A stretch of 45,592 nucleotides of DNA from contig DAOTNF010000020.1 of assembly GCA_035450685.1 (NCBI GenBank), positions 1 through 45,592 on the forward strand, in the 5' to 3' direction. Position numbers and translations under genes: made by a program. This document shows, in pieces, positions 16,267 to 24,838 of the stretch. The number at the start of each line of letters is the position of its first letter. The stretch's first letter is position 1. The stretch is from Syntrophosphaera sp035450685. GTDB taxonomy: Bacteria; Cloacimonadota; Cloacimonadia; Cloacimonadales; Cloacimonadaceae. The notes beneath the pieces are model-generated. The model was not told the DNA's origin. It ran no database searches and saw only the letters and a program-made list of their open reading frames with translations.

Positions 16267-16302
16267 GCTTGGTAGGACTTGTTACGGGGGAACCTTTCCA
16301 CC

Positions 16303-17925
16303 TCACTTGAGCAGCATCAGCTTCCTGGTCTCCCTGTAATCACCGCATTGCAGGCTGTAGAGATAGACCCCCGCGGGAAGGCCTTCCCCGCTGAAGGATA
16401 TCTGCTGCAAACCGGGGTTCAGTTTGTGGCGGGCTACGATCTGTCCGCGCAGGTTAAAGATGCTCAGGGTGGCGGTAGAGCGTTCCGGAATCTCTGCCTT
16501 GATCAGCGCGCTGGCGCCCCTGCCCAGGGGATTGGGATAGGCGTTATGCAGCCTGACAACCGCCTGCGGTGCCAGGTCATCTTCCACGGGGGTTACGCTT
16601 CCCAACTTGGCGACAAAGATATCATAGTATCCACTAGATATCAGGATATGGCTTCCGAAAAAGACTATGCCTCTAAAACATCCGATAACGCAAGCGTTTC
16701 CCGCTCCATCCAGGGCGATGTCATATCCATAGTCAGATTCTGTTCCTCCCGCTTTGACTGCCCAGAGCCAGTTTCCGGAGGAGTCCAGTTTTGCCACAAA
16801 GACATCATCATTTCCGCTTGTTGTCAGAGTATAATTGCCGAAAGTGGCAGTGAGATAAAACGCGCCAGTCACGTAGGCTTTACCTGTTCCATCCAGGGTA
16901 ATGTCAAATCCTGTTGCCCCAGCCTGGACTGCCCAGAGCCAGTTTCCGGAGGGGTCCAGCTTGGCTGTAAAACCTCCAACTCCCGTCAGGGTATGATTCC
17001 CGAAACTGGCTTGGTTTTCATAATAACCGGTCACATAAGCGTTGCCAACTTCATCCACGGCGATGCCACTTCCTCTGTCAGAATACATTCCTCCCGCTTG
17101 GACCGCCCAAAGCCAGTTTCCGGAGGAGTCCAGTTTGGCAACAAAGATATCATCAAATCTGATTGCCGTCAGGGTGTGGCTGCCGAAAGTGCTTGTGCCA
17201 TCAAAATACCCAGTCACCCAGGCGTTACCGGAGCCATCCACAGCAATTCTGGTTACCCAGTCAAAATCTGTCCCTCCCGCTTTGACCGCCCAGAGCCAAT
17301 TGCCGGAGGGATCCAGCTTGGCAACAAAGGTGTCACTCCAAATATTTCCACTTGCCGTCAGGGTATGGTCCCCGAAAGTGGCTGTTCTGGTAAACTGTCC
17401 GGTTACCCAGGCATTACCGGAGCCATCCAAAGCGATGCCACGTCCTATGCTATTTCCTGTTCCCTCCACTTTTATCGCCCAGAGCCAGTTGCCGGAGGGG
17501 GCCAGCTTGGCTACAAAGCATCCACCTCCAATCAGGGTATGGTCACCGAAAGTGGCTTGGTTACCATAATAACCGGTCACCCAGGCGTTATCCGAACTGT
17601 CCAGGGCGATGCTATTTGCCGTATCTGAGATTGTTCCTCCCACTTGAATAACCCAGAGCCAGTTGCCATCCTGATCCAGTTTGGCAACAAAGATATCTTC
17701 GTATCCGTTTGCCGTCAGGGTATGGCTTCCAAAACTGATTGTGTTTTCAAATTGCCCGGCCACATACTGGTTGCCCTGGCTGTCTATCGCTATGGACTGG
17801 CCTTCATTCCAGCAGTCGCCACCCGCTTTGACTGCCCATTGCCACTCAGGAACATTCTGCGCTCCCAAAAGCGCCACTCCGCAGAGCAGGATAATACACA
17901 AGATCGAGCATTGCATCGTGTTCAT
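16303..17925 (-). CDS. secreted seven-repeat beta-propeller protein with C-terminal sorting domain
   Basis: 540 residues. A signal peptide (about 1-22) is followed by seven repeats of roughly 60 residues, each ending in a pattern like DIFVAKLDSSGNWLW and containing GNAWVTGYF, similar to SBBP-type propeller repeats. Seven repeats suit a closed seven-bladed propeller. A linker leads to a Por-type C-terminal domain of about 85 residues (NAYPNPLG, then FNLRGQIV, GVYLYSL and final RKLMLLK), predicted to direct export and cell-surface attachment. The repeats are also similar at DNA level. It follows a related secreted protein gene by 51 bases and probably shares its transcript. Confidence 0.85.
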   Translation of the reverse strand: MNTMQCSILCIILLCGVALLGAQNVPEWQWAVKAGGDCWNEGQSIAIDSQGNQYVAGQFENTISFGSHTLTANGYEDIFVAKLDQDGNWLWVIQVGGTISDTANSIALDSSDNAWVTGYYGNQATFGDHTLIGGGCFVAKLAPSGNWLWAIKVEGTGNSIGRGIALDGSGNAWVTGQFTRTATFGDHTLTASGNIWSDTFVAKLDPSGNWLWAVKAGGTDFDWVTRIAVDGSGNAWVTGYFDGTSTFGSHTLTAIRFDDIFVAKLDSSGNWLWAVQAGGMYSDRGSGIAVDEVGNAYVTGYYENQASFGNHTLTGVGGFTAKLDPSGNWLWAVQAGATGFDITLDGTGKAYVTGAFYLTATFGNYTLTTSGNDDVFVAKLDSSGNWLWAVKAGGTESDYGYDIALDGAGNACVIGCFRGIVFFGSHILISSGYYDIFVAKLGSVTPVEDDLAPQAVVRLHNAYPNPLGRGASALIKAEIPERSTATLSIFNLRGQIVARHKLNPGLQQISFSGEGLPAGVYLYSLQCGDYRETRKLMLLK

Positions 17926-17976
17926 ACTTTCCTCCCATGGCTGCTGCTTTCAACTGAGAATAAACTGGTTGGGGTT

Positions 17977-18921
17977 TTACTTGATAACAGATATTCTCCT
18001 GATTTCACTTTTTTGTCCTGCCTTGACCTTGATGAAGTATATTCCTGACGGACATTCCGGAAGCTGAAGTTGAACGGGACCGTTATGGAAGTTTAACTTG
18101 TCATAGCTGTTGACAAGCCTGCCTTTCAGGTCATACAAAGACAAGCTTGCTGTGCCGCGGTGTTTTTCCTCCAGCTCTATATTGAGAATTCCATGCACAG
18201 GCAAGGGGTATAACCGCTTAATCAAGAACGATTCGGGGGTATAAGCTTCATCGGAGTTGGAAACTTCTTTTTGGTATGTAACAATCAGTTTGGGAGGAGA
18301 GTCTGGCCCTCTGGAATATACAACATAATCTACCTGATACCCAGTCACATCATAGTCTGGATGGAAATGTAGCCGATATTGAGAGTATGACCTTGATTGT
18401 TGGAGATCATCAAGATAGCTCTCGGAGACATCAGTCCTAACCCAGCCGATGTGCGCGCTATCCTGCAATACCGCTACATTTTCCGCCAGTGCAGCCTGCC
18501 CGAACACAACAGGCAGTATCGACTCAAACTGTATGTGATCTATCAGAACTTGATATGGTGTCAGGTAGTAGTGTGGCCATATCCAATCGTGGCTATTGTC
18601 CCAATACCAATAACAATAGAGGCTGATCTCGGCGCTGTGAATGTGATATCCCTCCGGAACAGGGGTGGTTTGAAAGGTGACTATACTCCTGGCTTCAAGT
18701 ATATCTGGTCCTATAAAACTACTTCTTCCATACGATATTTCCAAAGAAGAGGAGTTTGGATAACACATGTAGTCATCTGTCTCCATGTTGTGATAAATCG
18801 AATGTGTAAGCGAGTGAACCGCGTACAAAGTATCCACGAGTACAGAACCATTATTATGATTTGCATTCGCTATTCCCGTCAAGCCTAAAAGTATAACCAT
18901 CAGGGCAACTTTTGCCTTCAT
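17977..18921 (-). CDS. secreted protein with C-terminal sorting domain
   Basis: 314 residues from the ATG at 18921, which has a GAGGT ribosome-binding site and begins a clean signal peptide ending near NANA; an upstream in-frame ATG at 18990 gives a poor N-terminus. The middle (about 40-220) is beta-rich with many aromatic residues and has no family I recognise. The last 80 residues form a Por-type sorting domain, with YPLPVHGIL, SLYDLKGRLV, SGIYFIKV and a final RRISVIK. It is the first gene of a two-gene operon with the propeller protein. Confidence 0.8.
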   Translation of the reverse strand: MKAKVALMVILLGLTGIANANHNNGSVLVDTLYAVHSLTHSIYHNMETDDYMCYPNSSSLEISYGRSSFIGPDILEARSIVTFQTTPVPEGYHIHSAEISLYCYWYWDNSHDWIWPHYYLTPYQVLIDHIQFESILPVVFGQAALAENVAVLQDSAHIGWVRTDVSESYLDDLQQSRSYSQYRLHFHPDYDVTGYQVDYVVYSRGPDSPPKLIVTYQKEVSNSDEAYTPESFLIKRLYPLPVHGILNIELEEKHRGTASLSLYDLKGRLVNSYDKLNFHNGPVQLQLPECPSGIYFIKVKAGQKSEIRRISVIK

Positions 18922-19295
18922 AAGGACCTCAGTGCTTTCTAAGTTAATGAAACGCAGCAGTAGATGCTGATAACTGGAATGTGCCAACACAGCTAACGCT
19001 TGTGGCAGAATAAACCACTGGTCATAAAAACCAGATTTGGCAGGCTCATATTGAAGAGCTTCACTGACGCCGAATCACGTGTACATGAACTGAATAAGGC
19101 TGCACTGTAACAAGCCGCGGAGCAGGGCATCAAAGAGAGGGGCATCTGCAGTTTCAAAGGGGAATTGGGAATTGTTCAGAGTCCAGCAGTAAAACTTGCT
19201 TTACACACTATCAAGATTAAATTTATACAGGCTTGATAATATGTCAAGGGAAATTTGGACTTTTTTGGGTTTCTCCCGGATGCACCAGGGATTAT
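18922..19295. other. non-coding interval upstream of the secreted-protein operon
   Basis: 374 bases without a convincing gene. It contains the predicted promoter at 19220-19247 and otherwise shows no repeat unit, hairpin or RNA gene that I can recognise. The leader would be about 290 bases, which is long. Confidence 0.6.
19220..19247 (-). promoter_or_regulatory. promoter-like sequence of the secreted-protein operon
   Basis: On the minus strand: TTGACA, a 16-base spacer, then TAAATT (4 of 6). The segment TTGACA plus ATTATCAAGCC closely matches the sequence upstream of another secreted-protein operon at 45387-45392, suggesting a shared promoter or regulator site. Confidence 0.45.
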
Positions 19296-19835
19296 TCAGA
19301 CAGGCAGATTACCGAGCCTAAACCTGTAGGCAAGCACCGGAACCGGCACTTCGCTGAATATAAACATTTTCCTGTCCACCAATTCCCCTCCAATAGCCTC
19401 ATAGAATCCGGCCGAGGGGTTCTTTTCCGCCACCCAAATGATCATGGTATGCTTCTTTTCCTGCTTCATGATCTCCGCGAAGCGATAGACCAGGGATTTG
19501 CCGATTCCCCTGCCCTGGAACTCTTTCAGCAGATACAAGGCTTCCAGTTCGCAGTCACAGGCATTGCCCAGCCCAGTTTCACAGTCTTTGTACTCGTATT
19601 TATTTCCGCCGCTGGCAAAACCCACAACCCTGCCTTCCGTTTCCGCCACCAGAAAGGTAAAGCCCTCGGAAATAACTGCCTGCCAATGCCTGGAGCTGCT
19701 CTCGATGCTCATGCCATCAATCCGCTGTTGCGGCATGATGCCGGGATAGGTTTCCCTCCAGCTTTGGACATGTACAGCGGAGATAGCTTCGATATCCGAT
19801 GCCTCTGCTTTTCTAACTGTATAGGGTGCTGGCAT
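19296..19835 (-). CDS. GNAT-family N-acetyltransferase
   Basis: 179 residues with the GNAT fold. It starts with YTVRKAEASDIEAI, has the VAETEGRVVGFASGG strand pair near residue 65, and carries the acetyl-CoA pyrophosphate loop QGRGIGKSL near residue 109. The ending (AEKNPSAGFYEAIGGELV) is typical of the family. It transfers an acetyl group from acetyl-CoA to an amine; the substrate is unknown. It stands alone on the minus strand, with TTGACA at 19895-19900. Confidence 0.9.
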   Translation of the reverse strand: MPAPYTVRKAEASDIEAISAVHVQSWRETYPGIMPQQRIDGMSIESSSRHWQAVISEGFTFLVAETEGRVVGFASGGNKYEYKDCETGLGNACDCELEALYLLKEFQGRGIGKSLVYRFAEIMKQEKKHTMIIWVAEKNPSAGFYEAIGGELVDRKMFIFSEVPVPVLAYRFRLGNLPV

Positions 19836-20200
19836 GTTTCATCTCCAAACCAAATTGTGATACAGTATAGCCAAGCTTATGCGATATCGTATGTTGTCAA
19901 GCTGAAACCGGGGGCAGCCAGGATAAACTGTCCGGTAATTCTGCCCCCCCCCTGATCAGATCACAAGTCCATATCCCATTGATGTCCGGCTGAATTCCGG
20001 TCCGGCGATTGCTCTGCGATCAATGAGCGATCAGTTAGTCATGAGCGTATGAGGAGCTTCCGCGTGAAAGACAGGAATAAAAAAAGCTATTGACAAAATC
20101 GGGGAAGCTAAAAACCCTGACCCTCACTAGCAGAATAAAGTTTTACTGTATAGCACAAGTCCCAGGTTTTGCAGGGACTTATAGTTCTTTAGGAGGAACG

Positions 20201-20377
20201 ATGTCACCCTTTAACGGGGATACTCGTACGAGTATCACAGGGGGATGGTTTGCGCCATCAATCCCCGCCAACAATGCCAACTTAGCAGAAAAAGTCCCGC
20301 AGCGGCAGTCGCGCTGGAGCGCGGTTTTCAGCCCATGGGGATTCTTTTGCCTGAAAAGTGGAGGAACCAGTGAGTAA
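20201..20377 (+). CDS. possible 58-residue leader ORF overlapping rpsJ
   Basis: The ATG at 20201 follows an ideal AGGAGGAA site. The frame runs 58 codons and ends in TAA at 20375-20377, overlapping the GTG start of rpsJ by eight bases. The product (MSPFNGDTRTSITGG...) has no known family, and its codon use is less typical than in neighbouring genes. It may be a translated regulatory leader rather than a functional protein. Confidence 0.35.
   Translation: MSPFNGDTRTSITGGWFAPSIPANNANLAEKVPQRQSRWSAVFSPWGFFCLKSGGTSE
20219..20236. promoter_or_regulatory. 18-base perfect palindrome in the S10 leader
   Basis: GATACTCGTACGAGTATC is its own reverse complement. As RNA it folds into a 7-bp stem with a GUAC loop; as DNA it could bind a dimeric regulator. 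It lies within the possible leader ORF. Confidence 0.5.
20310..20328 (+). promoter_or_regulatory. attenuator-like hairpin before rpsJ
   Basis: A 6-bp GC-only-plus-one stem, CGCGCT/AGCGCG with a two-base loop, is followed by GGTTTTC. An alternative stem CAGCG/CGCTG (20300-20316) uses the left arm and excludes the first, giving a terminator/antiterminator pair about 45 bases before rpsJ. The T run is short, so termination would be partial. Confidence 0.4.
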
Positions 20378-20696
20378 ACTCGAAAACAGAATCCGCATCA
20401 AGCTGAAGGCATACGACCACCGTCTGCTGGATCAATCTGTGGCAGAAATTGTGAAAAGCACGCGAAACACTGGCGCCAAAGTCATTGGCCCCATTCCGCT
20501 TCCCACAAACAAGACGCTTTATACGATCCTGCGCTCGCCTCATGTGGATAAGAAATCCCAAGATCAGTTTCAGATGCTTGTGCACAAGCGGCTGATCGAC
20601 ATCATGAACCCCACGCAGCAGACCACCAACGCCCTCAAAAAGCTGAGCCTGCCCGCTGGCGTGCATGTGGAAATCAAGGCTAACACGAGAGGTTGA
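20370..20696 (+). CDS. rpsJ: 30S ribosomal protein S10
   Basis: 108 residues, normal length. It matches S10/NusE with RIRIKLKAYDHRLLD at the N-terminus, GPIPLPTNK in the middle and HKRLIDI near the end. S10 is part of the 30S head and, as NusE, of antitermination complexes. The start is GTG at 20370, ten bases after GGAGGA. A longer reading from 20358 would overlap the ribosome-binding site itself. It is the first gene of the 14-kb ribosomal operon. Confidence 0.97.
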   Translation: MSKLENRIRIKLKAYDHRLLDQSVAEIVKSTRNTGAKVIGPIPLPTNKTLYTILRSPHVDKKSQDQFQMLVHKRLIDIMNPTQQTTNALKKLSLPAGVHVEIKANTRG

Positions 20697-20698
20697 TC

Positions 20699-21331
20699 AT
20701 GTTAGGATTGATTGGAAAGAAAATTGGCATGACCCAGATCTTCGATCCCAATGGCAAGGTCATTCCTGTCACAGTGATCAAAGCCGGCCCCTGCCAGGTG
20801 GTATGCAAACGCACCCTGGAAGACCATGGCTATGAGGCTTTGCAACTGGGTTTTGAAAAGATCACCGAAAAACACGTCACCCGTCCCCTGATGGGCCATT
20901 TCAAAAAATACGGCAGCCCCGCCTACCGCTATCTGCGTGAATTCCGCCCTTCCTACGACCAGGCGATCAGCGGTTATGAAGTGGGCGCGGAAATCAAAGT
21001 AGATATGTTTGCCGCCAACGAGACAGTGACCGTGATCTCCAAATCCAAGGGACGCGGCTTCACCGGCGTGATGAAACGCCACGGCTTTGCCGGGTTCATG
21101 CAGTCACACGGCGTGCACGAGTCCTTCCGCGGCCCCGGCTCCATTGGCCAGTGCGCCCAGCCTTCCCGCATCTTCAAGGGCACGAAGCTGCCCGGCCAGC
21201 ACGGCAACGCCCGTGTATCAGTGCGCCACCTGCGGGTTGTGCAAGTGGACGCGGAACAAGGTTTGATCATGGTGAAAGGCGCCGTCCCCGGACACCGCAA
21301 TTCCCTGGTCACCATTCACAAGGAACATTAA
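20699..21331 (+). CDS. rplC: 50S ribosomal protein L3
   Basis: 210 residues, the usual length. It opens with MLGLIGKKIGMTQIF and contains the RGFTGVMKRHGF loop reaching the peptidyl-transferase region. The ATG at 20699 is the family start, two bases after the rpsJ stop; a TTG three codons earlier would only add two residues. Confidence 0.97.
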   Translation: MLGLIGKKIGMTQIFDPNGKVIPVTVIKAGPCQVVCKRTLEDHGYEALQLGFEKITEKHVTRPLMGHFKKYGSPAYRYLREFRPSYDQAISGYEVGAEIKVDMFAANETVTVISKSKGRGFTGVMKRHGFAGFMQSHGVHESFRGPGSIGQCAQPSRIFKGTKLPGQHGNARVSVRHLRVVQVDAEQGLIMVKGAVPGHRNSLVTIHKEH

Positions 21332-21344
21332 AGGGGTAGCTGAG

Positions 21345-21980
21345 ATGGTAAAAGCAATAAAATTCAATTCACTCGGCGAACGCCTGGAAGAGATAGAACT
21401 GCCGGCCAGCGTCTTTGACGTGGACGTGAACGCGCCAAAGGTTTTGCTGAACGAAGTGGTCACCATGTATCTGGCCAACCAGCGCCAGGGCACTGTGCAA
21501 AAGAAGAACCGCGCCATGACCGCGGGCAGCACCCGCAAGCTGTTCAAGCAGAAAGGCACCGGCAACGCCCGCCAGGGCTCCCGCCGCACACCTGTCCGCG
21601 TGCACGGCGGCAGAGCCTTCGCCATTTTGCCCAAGGACTGGTATCGCCCGATTCCCCGCACCAAGAAGCGCATGGCCCTCAAGGTCGCCCTCACCGACCG
21701 CGCCCGCGAAGGCCGCATCTTTATCGTGGAATCTTTTAACTTTGATAAACCCAACACCAAAAAAGCCCTGGAACTGCTGGGCAAGATCGCTCCCGAAAAA
21801 GGTCGCAAGCTCGTCGTGACCGATGGCCACCATGTGCCGACTGTGAAGTCGTTCACCAACCTGCCCGACGTGATGACCGACAGAGCCGATGGCCTGTATG
21901 CCTACGAAGTCCTCAAAAGCAGCTACATCATCATGACCCAGGACGCTCTACAAAAGGTTGAGGAGGTATTCAGCTCATGA
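21345..21980 (+). CDS. rplD: 50S ribosomal protein L4
   Basis: 211 residues. The central loop KGTGNARQGSRRTPVRVHGG, which lines the exit tunnel, is intact. L4 is the feedback regulator of the S10 operon in Gammaproteobacteria; whether that holds here is unknown. Its stop overlaps the rplW start by four bases. Confidence 0.97.
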   Translation: MVKAIKFNSLGERLEEIELPASVFDVDVNAPKVLLNEVVTMYLANQRQGTVQKKNRAMTAGSTRKLFKQKGTGNARQGSRRTPVRVHGGRAFAILPKDWYRPIPRTKKRMALKVALTDRAREGRIFIVESFNFDKPNTKKALELLGKIAPEKGRKLVVTDGHHVPTVKSFTNLPDVMTDRADGLYAYEVLKSSYIIMTQDALQKVEEVFSS

Positions 21981-22264
21981 TACATCCGCGTAATATCGTA
22001 ATCGCACCGGTGATCACCGAAAAAAGCGAAGGCCAGGTGAGTGGAAACAACACCTATACTTTCAAGGTGAGCATCAACGCCAACAAAATAGAGATCAAGA
22101 AAGCAATCGAACACATCTTTTCCGTCAAGGTGCTGAATGTGAATACGATCCGCATGATGGGCAAGCCCAAACGCCTGGGTAAGTATTCCGGCAAGCGCCC
22201 CGATTGGAAAAAGGCGATCGTAACCCTGCGCAGCGGCGACAAGATAGCCGATTTTGAGGTTTAA
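21977..22264 (+). CDS. rplW: 50S ribosomal protein L23
   Basis: 95 residues, with the family features: an N-terminal IAPVITEKSE, central TFKVSINANKIEIKKAIE, and the KRPDWKKAIVTL strand. L23 sits at the tunnel exit and binds trigger factor and SRP. It is translationally coupled to rplD by an ATGA overlap. Confidence 0.97.
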   Translation: MIHPRNIVIAPVITEKSEGQVSGNNTYTFKVSINANKIEIKKAIEHIFSVKVLNVNTIRMMGKPKRLGKYSGKRPDWKKAIVTLRSGDKIADFEV

Positions 22265-22274
22265 GGAGTAGAAC

Positions 22275-23105
22275 ATGGCAATAAAGAAATATAAACCCAC
22301 CACTCCTTCCCTGCGCTTCCGCACGGGCTACACCTTCACCGAGATCACTACCGACAGCCCCGAAAAATCGCTGCTGAAGCCGCTGAAAAAATCCGGCGGC
22401 CGCAACAACATGGGCCGCATCACTTGCCGCCATCGCGGCGGCGGCCATCGCAGGCACTATCGCATTATAGATTTCAAGCGCGACAAGTTTGGCATTCCAG
22501 CCAAGGTCGCCAGCATCGAATACGATCCCAACCGCACCGCCCGCATCGCCCTGCTGCACTATCTGGATGGCGAAAAGCGCTACATCATCGCTCCCGACGG
22601 CCTGGCCGTGGGCTCCAGAGTGATGTCTGGCCCGGAAGCCGAGATCGCGTTGGGCAATGCCCTTCCCCTGGAAAAGATTCCTTTGGGTTCCACCGTGCAT
22701 AACATCGAGCTCAAAAAAGGCCGCGGCGGGCAGATCGCCCGTTCCGCCGGAGCTTATGGACAGGTCGTTGCCAAAGACGGCGACTATGTGCATGTGAAGA
22801 TGCCATCCAACGACGTGCATCTGATCCGCAAGGAATGCCTGGCCACCATCGGCCAGGTGAGCAACCAGGACCACAGCCTGATCAAGATCGGCAAAGCCGG
22901 CCGCAAGCGCTGGCTGGGAATCCGTCCCACCGTCCGCGGCGTGGCGATGAACCCTGTGGACCACCCCATGGGCGGCGGAGAAGGAAAATCCTCCGGCGGA
23001 CGCCATCCCGTGTCCCCCTGGGGCAAGCCTGCCAAGGGCGGCAAGACCCGCAAAACCCGCAAATACTCCGATAACTACATCGTGAAAGCGGTCAAGAAGA
23101 GATAA
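22275..23105 (+). CDS. rplB: 50S ribosomal protein L2
   Basis: 276 residues, full length. It has the RNA-binding segments GRITCRHRGGGHRRHYR and, in the C-terminal half, the NPVDHPMGGGEGK loop with the invariant His needed for peptidyl-transferase function. It is preceded by TTAAGGAG. Confidence 0.98.
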   Translation: MAIKKYKPTTPSLRFRTGYTFTEITTDSPEKSLLKPLKKSGGRNNMGRITCRHRGGGHRRHYRIIDFKRDKFGIPAKVASIEYDPNRTARIALLHYLDGEKRYIIAPDGLAVGSRVMSGPEAEIALGNALPLEKIPLGSTVHNIELKKGRGGQIARSAGAYGQVVAKDGDYVHVKMPSNDVHLIRKECLATIGQVSNQDHSLIKIGKAGRKRWLGIRPTVRGVAMNPVDHPMGGGEGKSSGGRHPVSPWGKPAKGGKTRKTRKYSDNYIVKAVKKR

Positions 23106-23118
23106 GGAGAGGAAATAA

Positions 23119-23400
23119 ATGGCACGTTCAATTAAAAAAGGCCCCTTCGTTGATGGTCATCTCCTGAAGAAAGTGGAAGTGCTGAACACCGAAAACAAGA
23201 AATCCGTGATCAAGACCTGGTCCCGCCGTTCGATGATCATCCCCTCTTTTATCGGACACACCTTCTCGGTGCATAACGGACATAAGTTTGTGCCGGTGTA
23301 TGTGACCGAAAACATGGTCGGCCACAAGCTGGGTGAGTTTTCACCCACCCGCACTTACCGCGGCCACAAAGACAAGAAAAAAGTAGCCAAGGGTAGATAG
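23119..23400 (+). CDS. rpsS: 30S ribosomal protein S19
   Basis: 93 residues. It opens MARSIKKGPFVDGHLLKK and has the conserved TWSRRSMIIPSFIGHTF core and the GHKLGEFSPTRTYRGH end. It lies in the 30S head with S13, at the A/P-site side. Confidence 0.98.
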   Translation: MARSIKKGPFVDGHLLKKVEVLNTENKKSVIKTWSRRSMIIPSFIGHTFSVHNGHKFVPVYVTENMVGHKLGEFSPTRTYRGHKDKKKVAKGR

Positions 23401-23410
23401 GAGATAGAGA

Positions 23411-23749
23411 ATGGAAGCAAAAGCCAAACTTAGTTTTACCCGCGGTTCAGCCCGCAAGGCGCGCCTGGTGCTGGACACCATCCGCTACAAACGGGTGACG
23501 GAAGCTCAAAAGCTACTGCGCTTTTCACACCGCCGCGCCGCAGTCGCGATCAATAAACTGCTGGAATCCGCCATCGCCAATGCCAGGGTCAAGGAACCCA
23601 AGGTCGATCTGAACCAGATGTATGTGACCCTTGCCACGGCGGATGAAGGCCCCCAGATGAAACGTTATATGCCCAGAGCTCATGGCAGAGCCTTTATGAT
23701 CCGCAAACAGACCTGCCACATCAGCCTGGAAATCCAAACCATAGAATAG
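23411..23749 (+). CDS. rplV: 50S ribosomal protein L22
   Basis: 112 residues with RGSARKARLVLDTIR at the N-terminus and the tunnel-lining beta-hairpin ending in MPRAHGRAFMIRK. Normal length. It is tightly spaced with rpsS and rpsC. Confidence 0.97.
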   Translation: MEAKAKLSFTRGSARKARLVLDTIRYKRVTEAQKLLRFSHRRAAVAINKLLESAIANARVKEPKVDLNQMYVTLATADEGPQMKRYMPRAHGRAFMIRKQTCHISLEIQTIE

Positions 23750-23759
23750 GAGGAATACC

Positions 23760-24407
23760 TTGGGACAAAAAATAAACCCCATCCTGTACCGTCTCGGCGT
23801 GAACAAGGACACTGAATCAATCTGGTTTGCTCAGGGTACCAACTATGTGGATCTGCTGCAGGAAGACATCAAGATACGCAGATACATCCATAAGCGACTG
23901 GATCAGAAGATGGTCTCCAAAGTGAGGATCTCACGCAAGACCAGCTCGATCACGATAGACATCCACACCGCCCGTCCGGGCCTGGTGATCGGAAAGAAAG
24001 GCGAGGATATCGACCGCCTGCGTAACGAGCTCAATGTGCTGATCAACAAATACAGAGTGAACCCGATCACGGTTTCCATCAATATCGAGCAGATCGACAA
24101 GCCCTGGCTTGATTCCCGCCTTGTGGGGCTGGAGATCGCTCGTCAACTGGAAGAACGCGTCTCCTTCCGCCGGGCCATGAAGATGGCTATGCGCAATGTA
24201 ATGAAGGAAGGAGCCCTGGGCGTGAAAGTGCAGGTATCCGGCCGCCTCGGCGGAGCTGAGATCGCCCGCACCGAACGCTACAAACAGGGTCGCACCCCGC
24301 TCCATACCCTGCGTGCCGACATCGATTATGCCATCGTGGAAGCCAACACCACCTATGGCGTTATCGGCATCAAGGTGTGGATCTACAAGGGCGACATCCT
24401 GAATTAG
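23760..24407 (+). CDS. rpsC: 30S ribosomal protein S3
   Basis: 215 residues. It has GQKINPI at the N-terminus, the KH-domain loop VIGKKGEDIDRLR near residue 75, and the LGGAEIARTE segment near residue 160. The start codon is TTG with a strong GGAGGAAT site; no ATG fits the family N-terminus. The usual C-terminal tail is short. Confidence 0.96.
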   Translation: MGQKINPILYRLGVNKDTESIWFAQGTNYVDLLQEDIKIRRYIHKRLDQKMVSKVRISRKTSSITIDIHTARPGLVIGKKGEDIDRLRNELNVLINKYRVNPITVSINIEQIDKPWLDSRLVGLEIARQLEERVSFRRAMKMAMRNVMKEGALGVKVQVSGRLGGAEIARTERYKQGRTPLHTLRADIDYAIVEANTTYGVIGIKVWIYKGDILN

Positions 24408-24418
24408 GAGAAAGATCA

Positions 24419-24838
24419 ATGTTAGCACCAAAAAAAGTAAGACACCGCAAGATGATGAAGGGCAGACGCAACGGTCTGTCCTGGACTGGCTGCAACGTGG
24501 ATTTCGGTGATTATGGATTGATCGCCCTGGAAGACGCCTTTATCACCAGCAGACAGATAGAAGCCGCGCGTATCGCGATCACACGCCACATGAAGCGTGT
24601 GGGAAAAGTGTGGATCCGGATATTCCCAGACAAGCCCATCACCGCGAAGCCAGCCGAAACCCGCATGGGAAAAGGCAAAGGCGCTCCCGAATACTGGGTG
24701 GCTGTGGTTCGTCCCGGCCGCATCCTGTTCGAGCTTGAGGGCGTGGATGTGAAGATAGCCAAAGAGGCCATGCGTCTCGCTGCCCAGAAATTGCCCATCA
24801 AGACCAGGGTGATTGCCCGCGAAGGAGTGGAATTATGA
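24419..24838 (+). CDS. rplP: 50S ribosomal protein L16
   Basis: 139 residues from the ATG at 24419, giving the canonical MLAPKKVRHRKMMKGR. The GKGKGAPEYWVAVV motif contacting tRNA at the A site is present. A longer frame from 24377 overlaps rpsC and is not used. The stop overlaps the rpmC start by four bases. Confidence 0.97.
   Translation: MLAPKKVRHRKMMKGRRNGLSWTGCNVDFGDYGLIALEDAFITSRQIEAARIAITRHMKRVGKVWIRIFPDKPITAKPAETRMGKGKGAPEYWVAVVRPGRILFELEGVDVKIAKEAMRLAAQKLPIKTRVIAREGVEL

Larger units (their letters stand above)
15417..16302. repeat. 886-bp convergent non-coding junction filled with dispersed repeats
   Basis: There is no convincing gene. It holds an RU fragment (15545-15565), degenerate periodic motifs (15577-15616 and 15734-15765), the 25-bp hairpin motif (15657-15681), composite element copy B (15790-16110) and RU units at 15986-16071 and 16171-16266. 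The flanking genes converge on it from both sides. Confidence 0.85.
20090..20369 (+). promoter_or_regulatory. leader region of the S10 ribosomal operon
   Basis: Starts with a TTGACA hexamer at 20090-20095, although no good -10 follows at standard distance. It contains a hairpin with AAGTCCC/GGGACTT arms (20157-20180), a strong ribosome-binding site AGGAGGAA before an ATG (20201), an 18-base perfect palindrome (20219-20236) and an attenuator-like hairpin (20310-20328). S10 operon leaders are sites of ribosomal-protein feedback in other bacteria. This leader does not visibly resemble the E. coli L4 site. Confidence 0.55.

Noticed and set aside
16600..17880. Tandem DNA repeats as a satellite or CRISPR-like array
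   Set aside because: They are the coding repeats of the beta-propeller protein, in frame and about 180 bases long.
20090..20377. A 95-codon gene starting at 20090 before rpsJ
   Set aside because: No ribosome-binding site at that start, and it begins within the promoter hexamer. Only the internal ATG at 20201 has translation signals.
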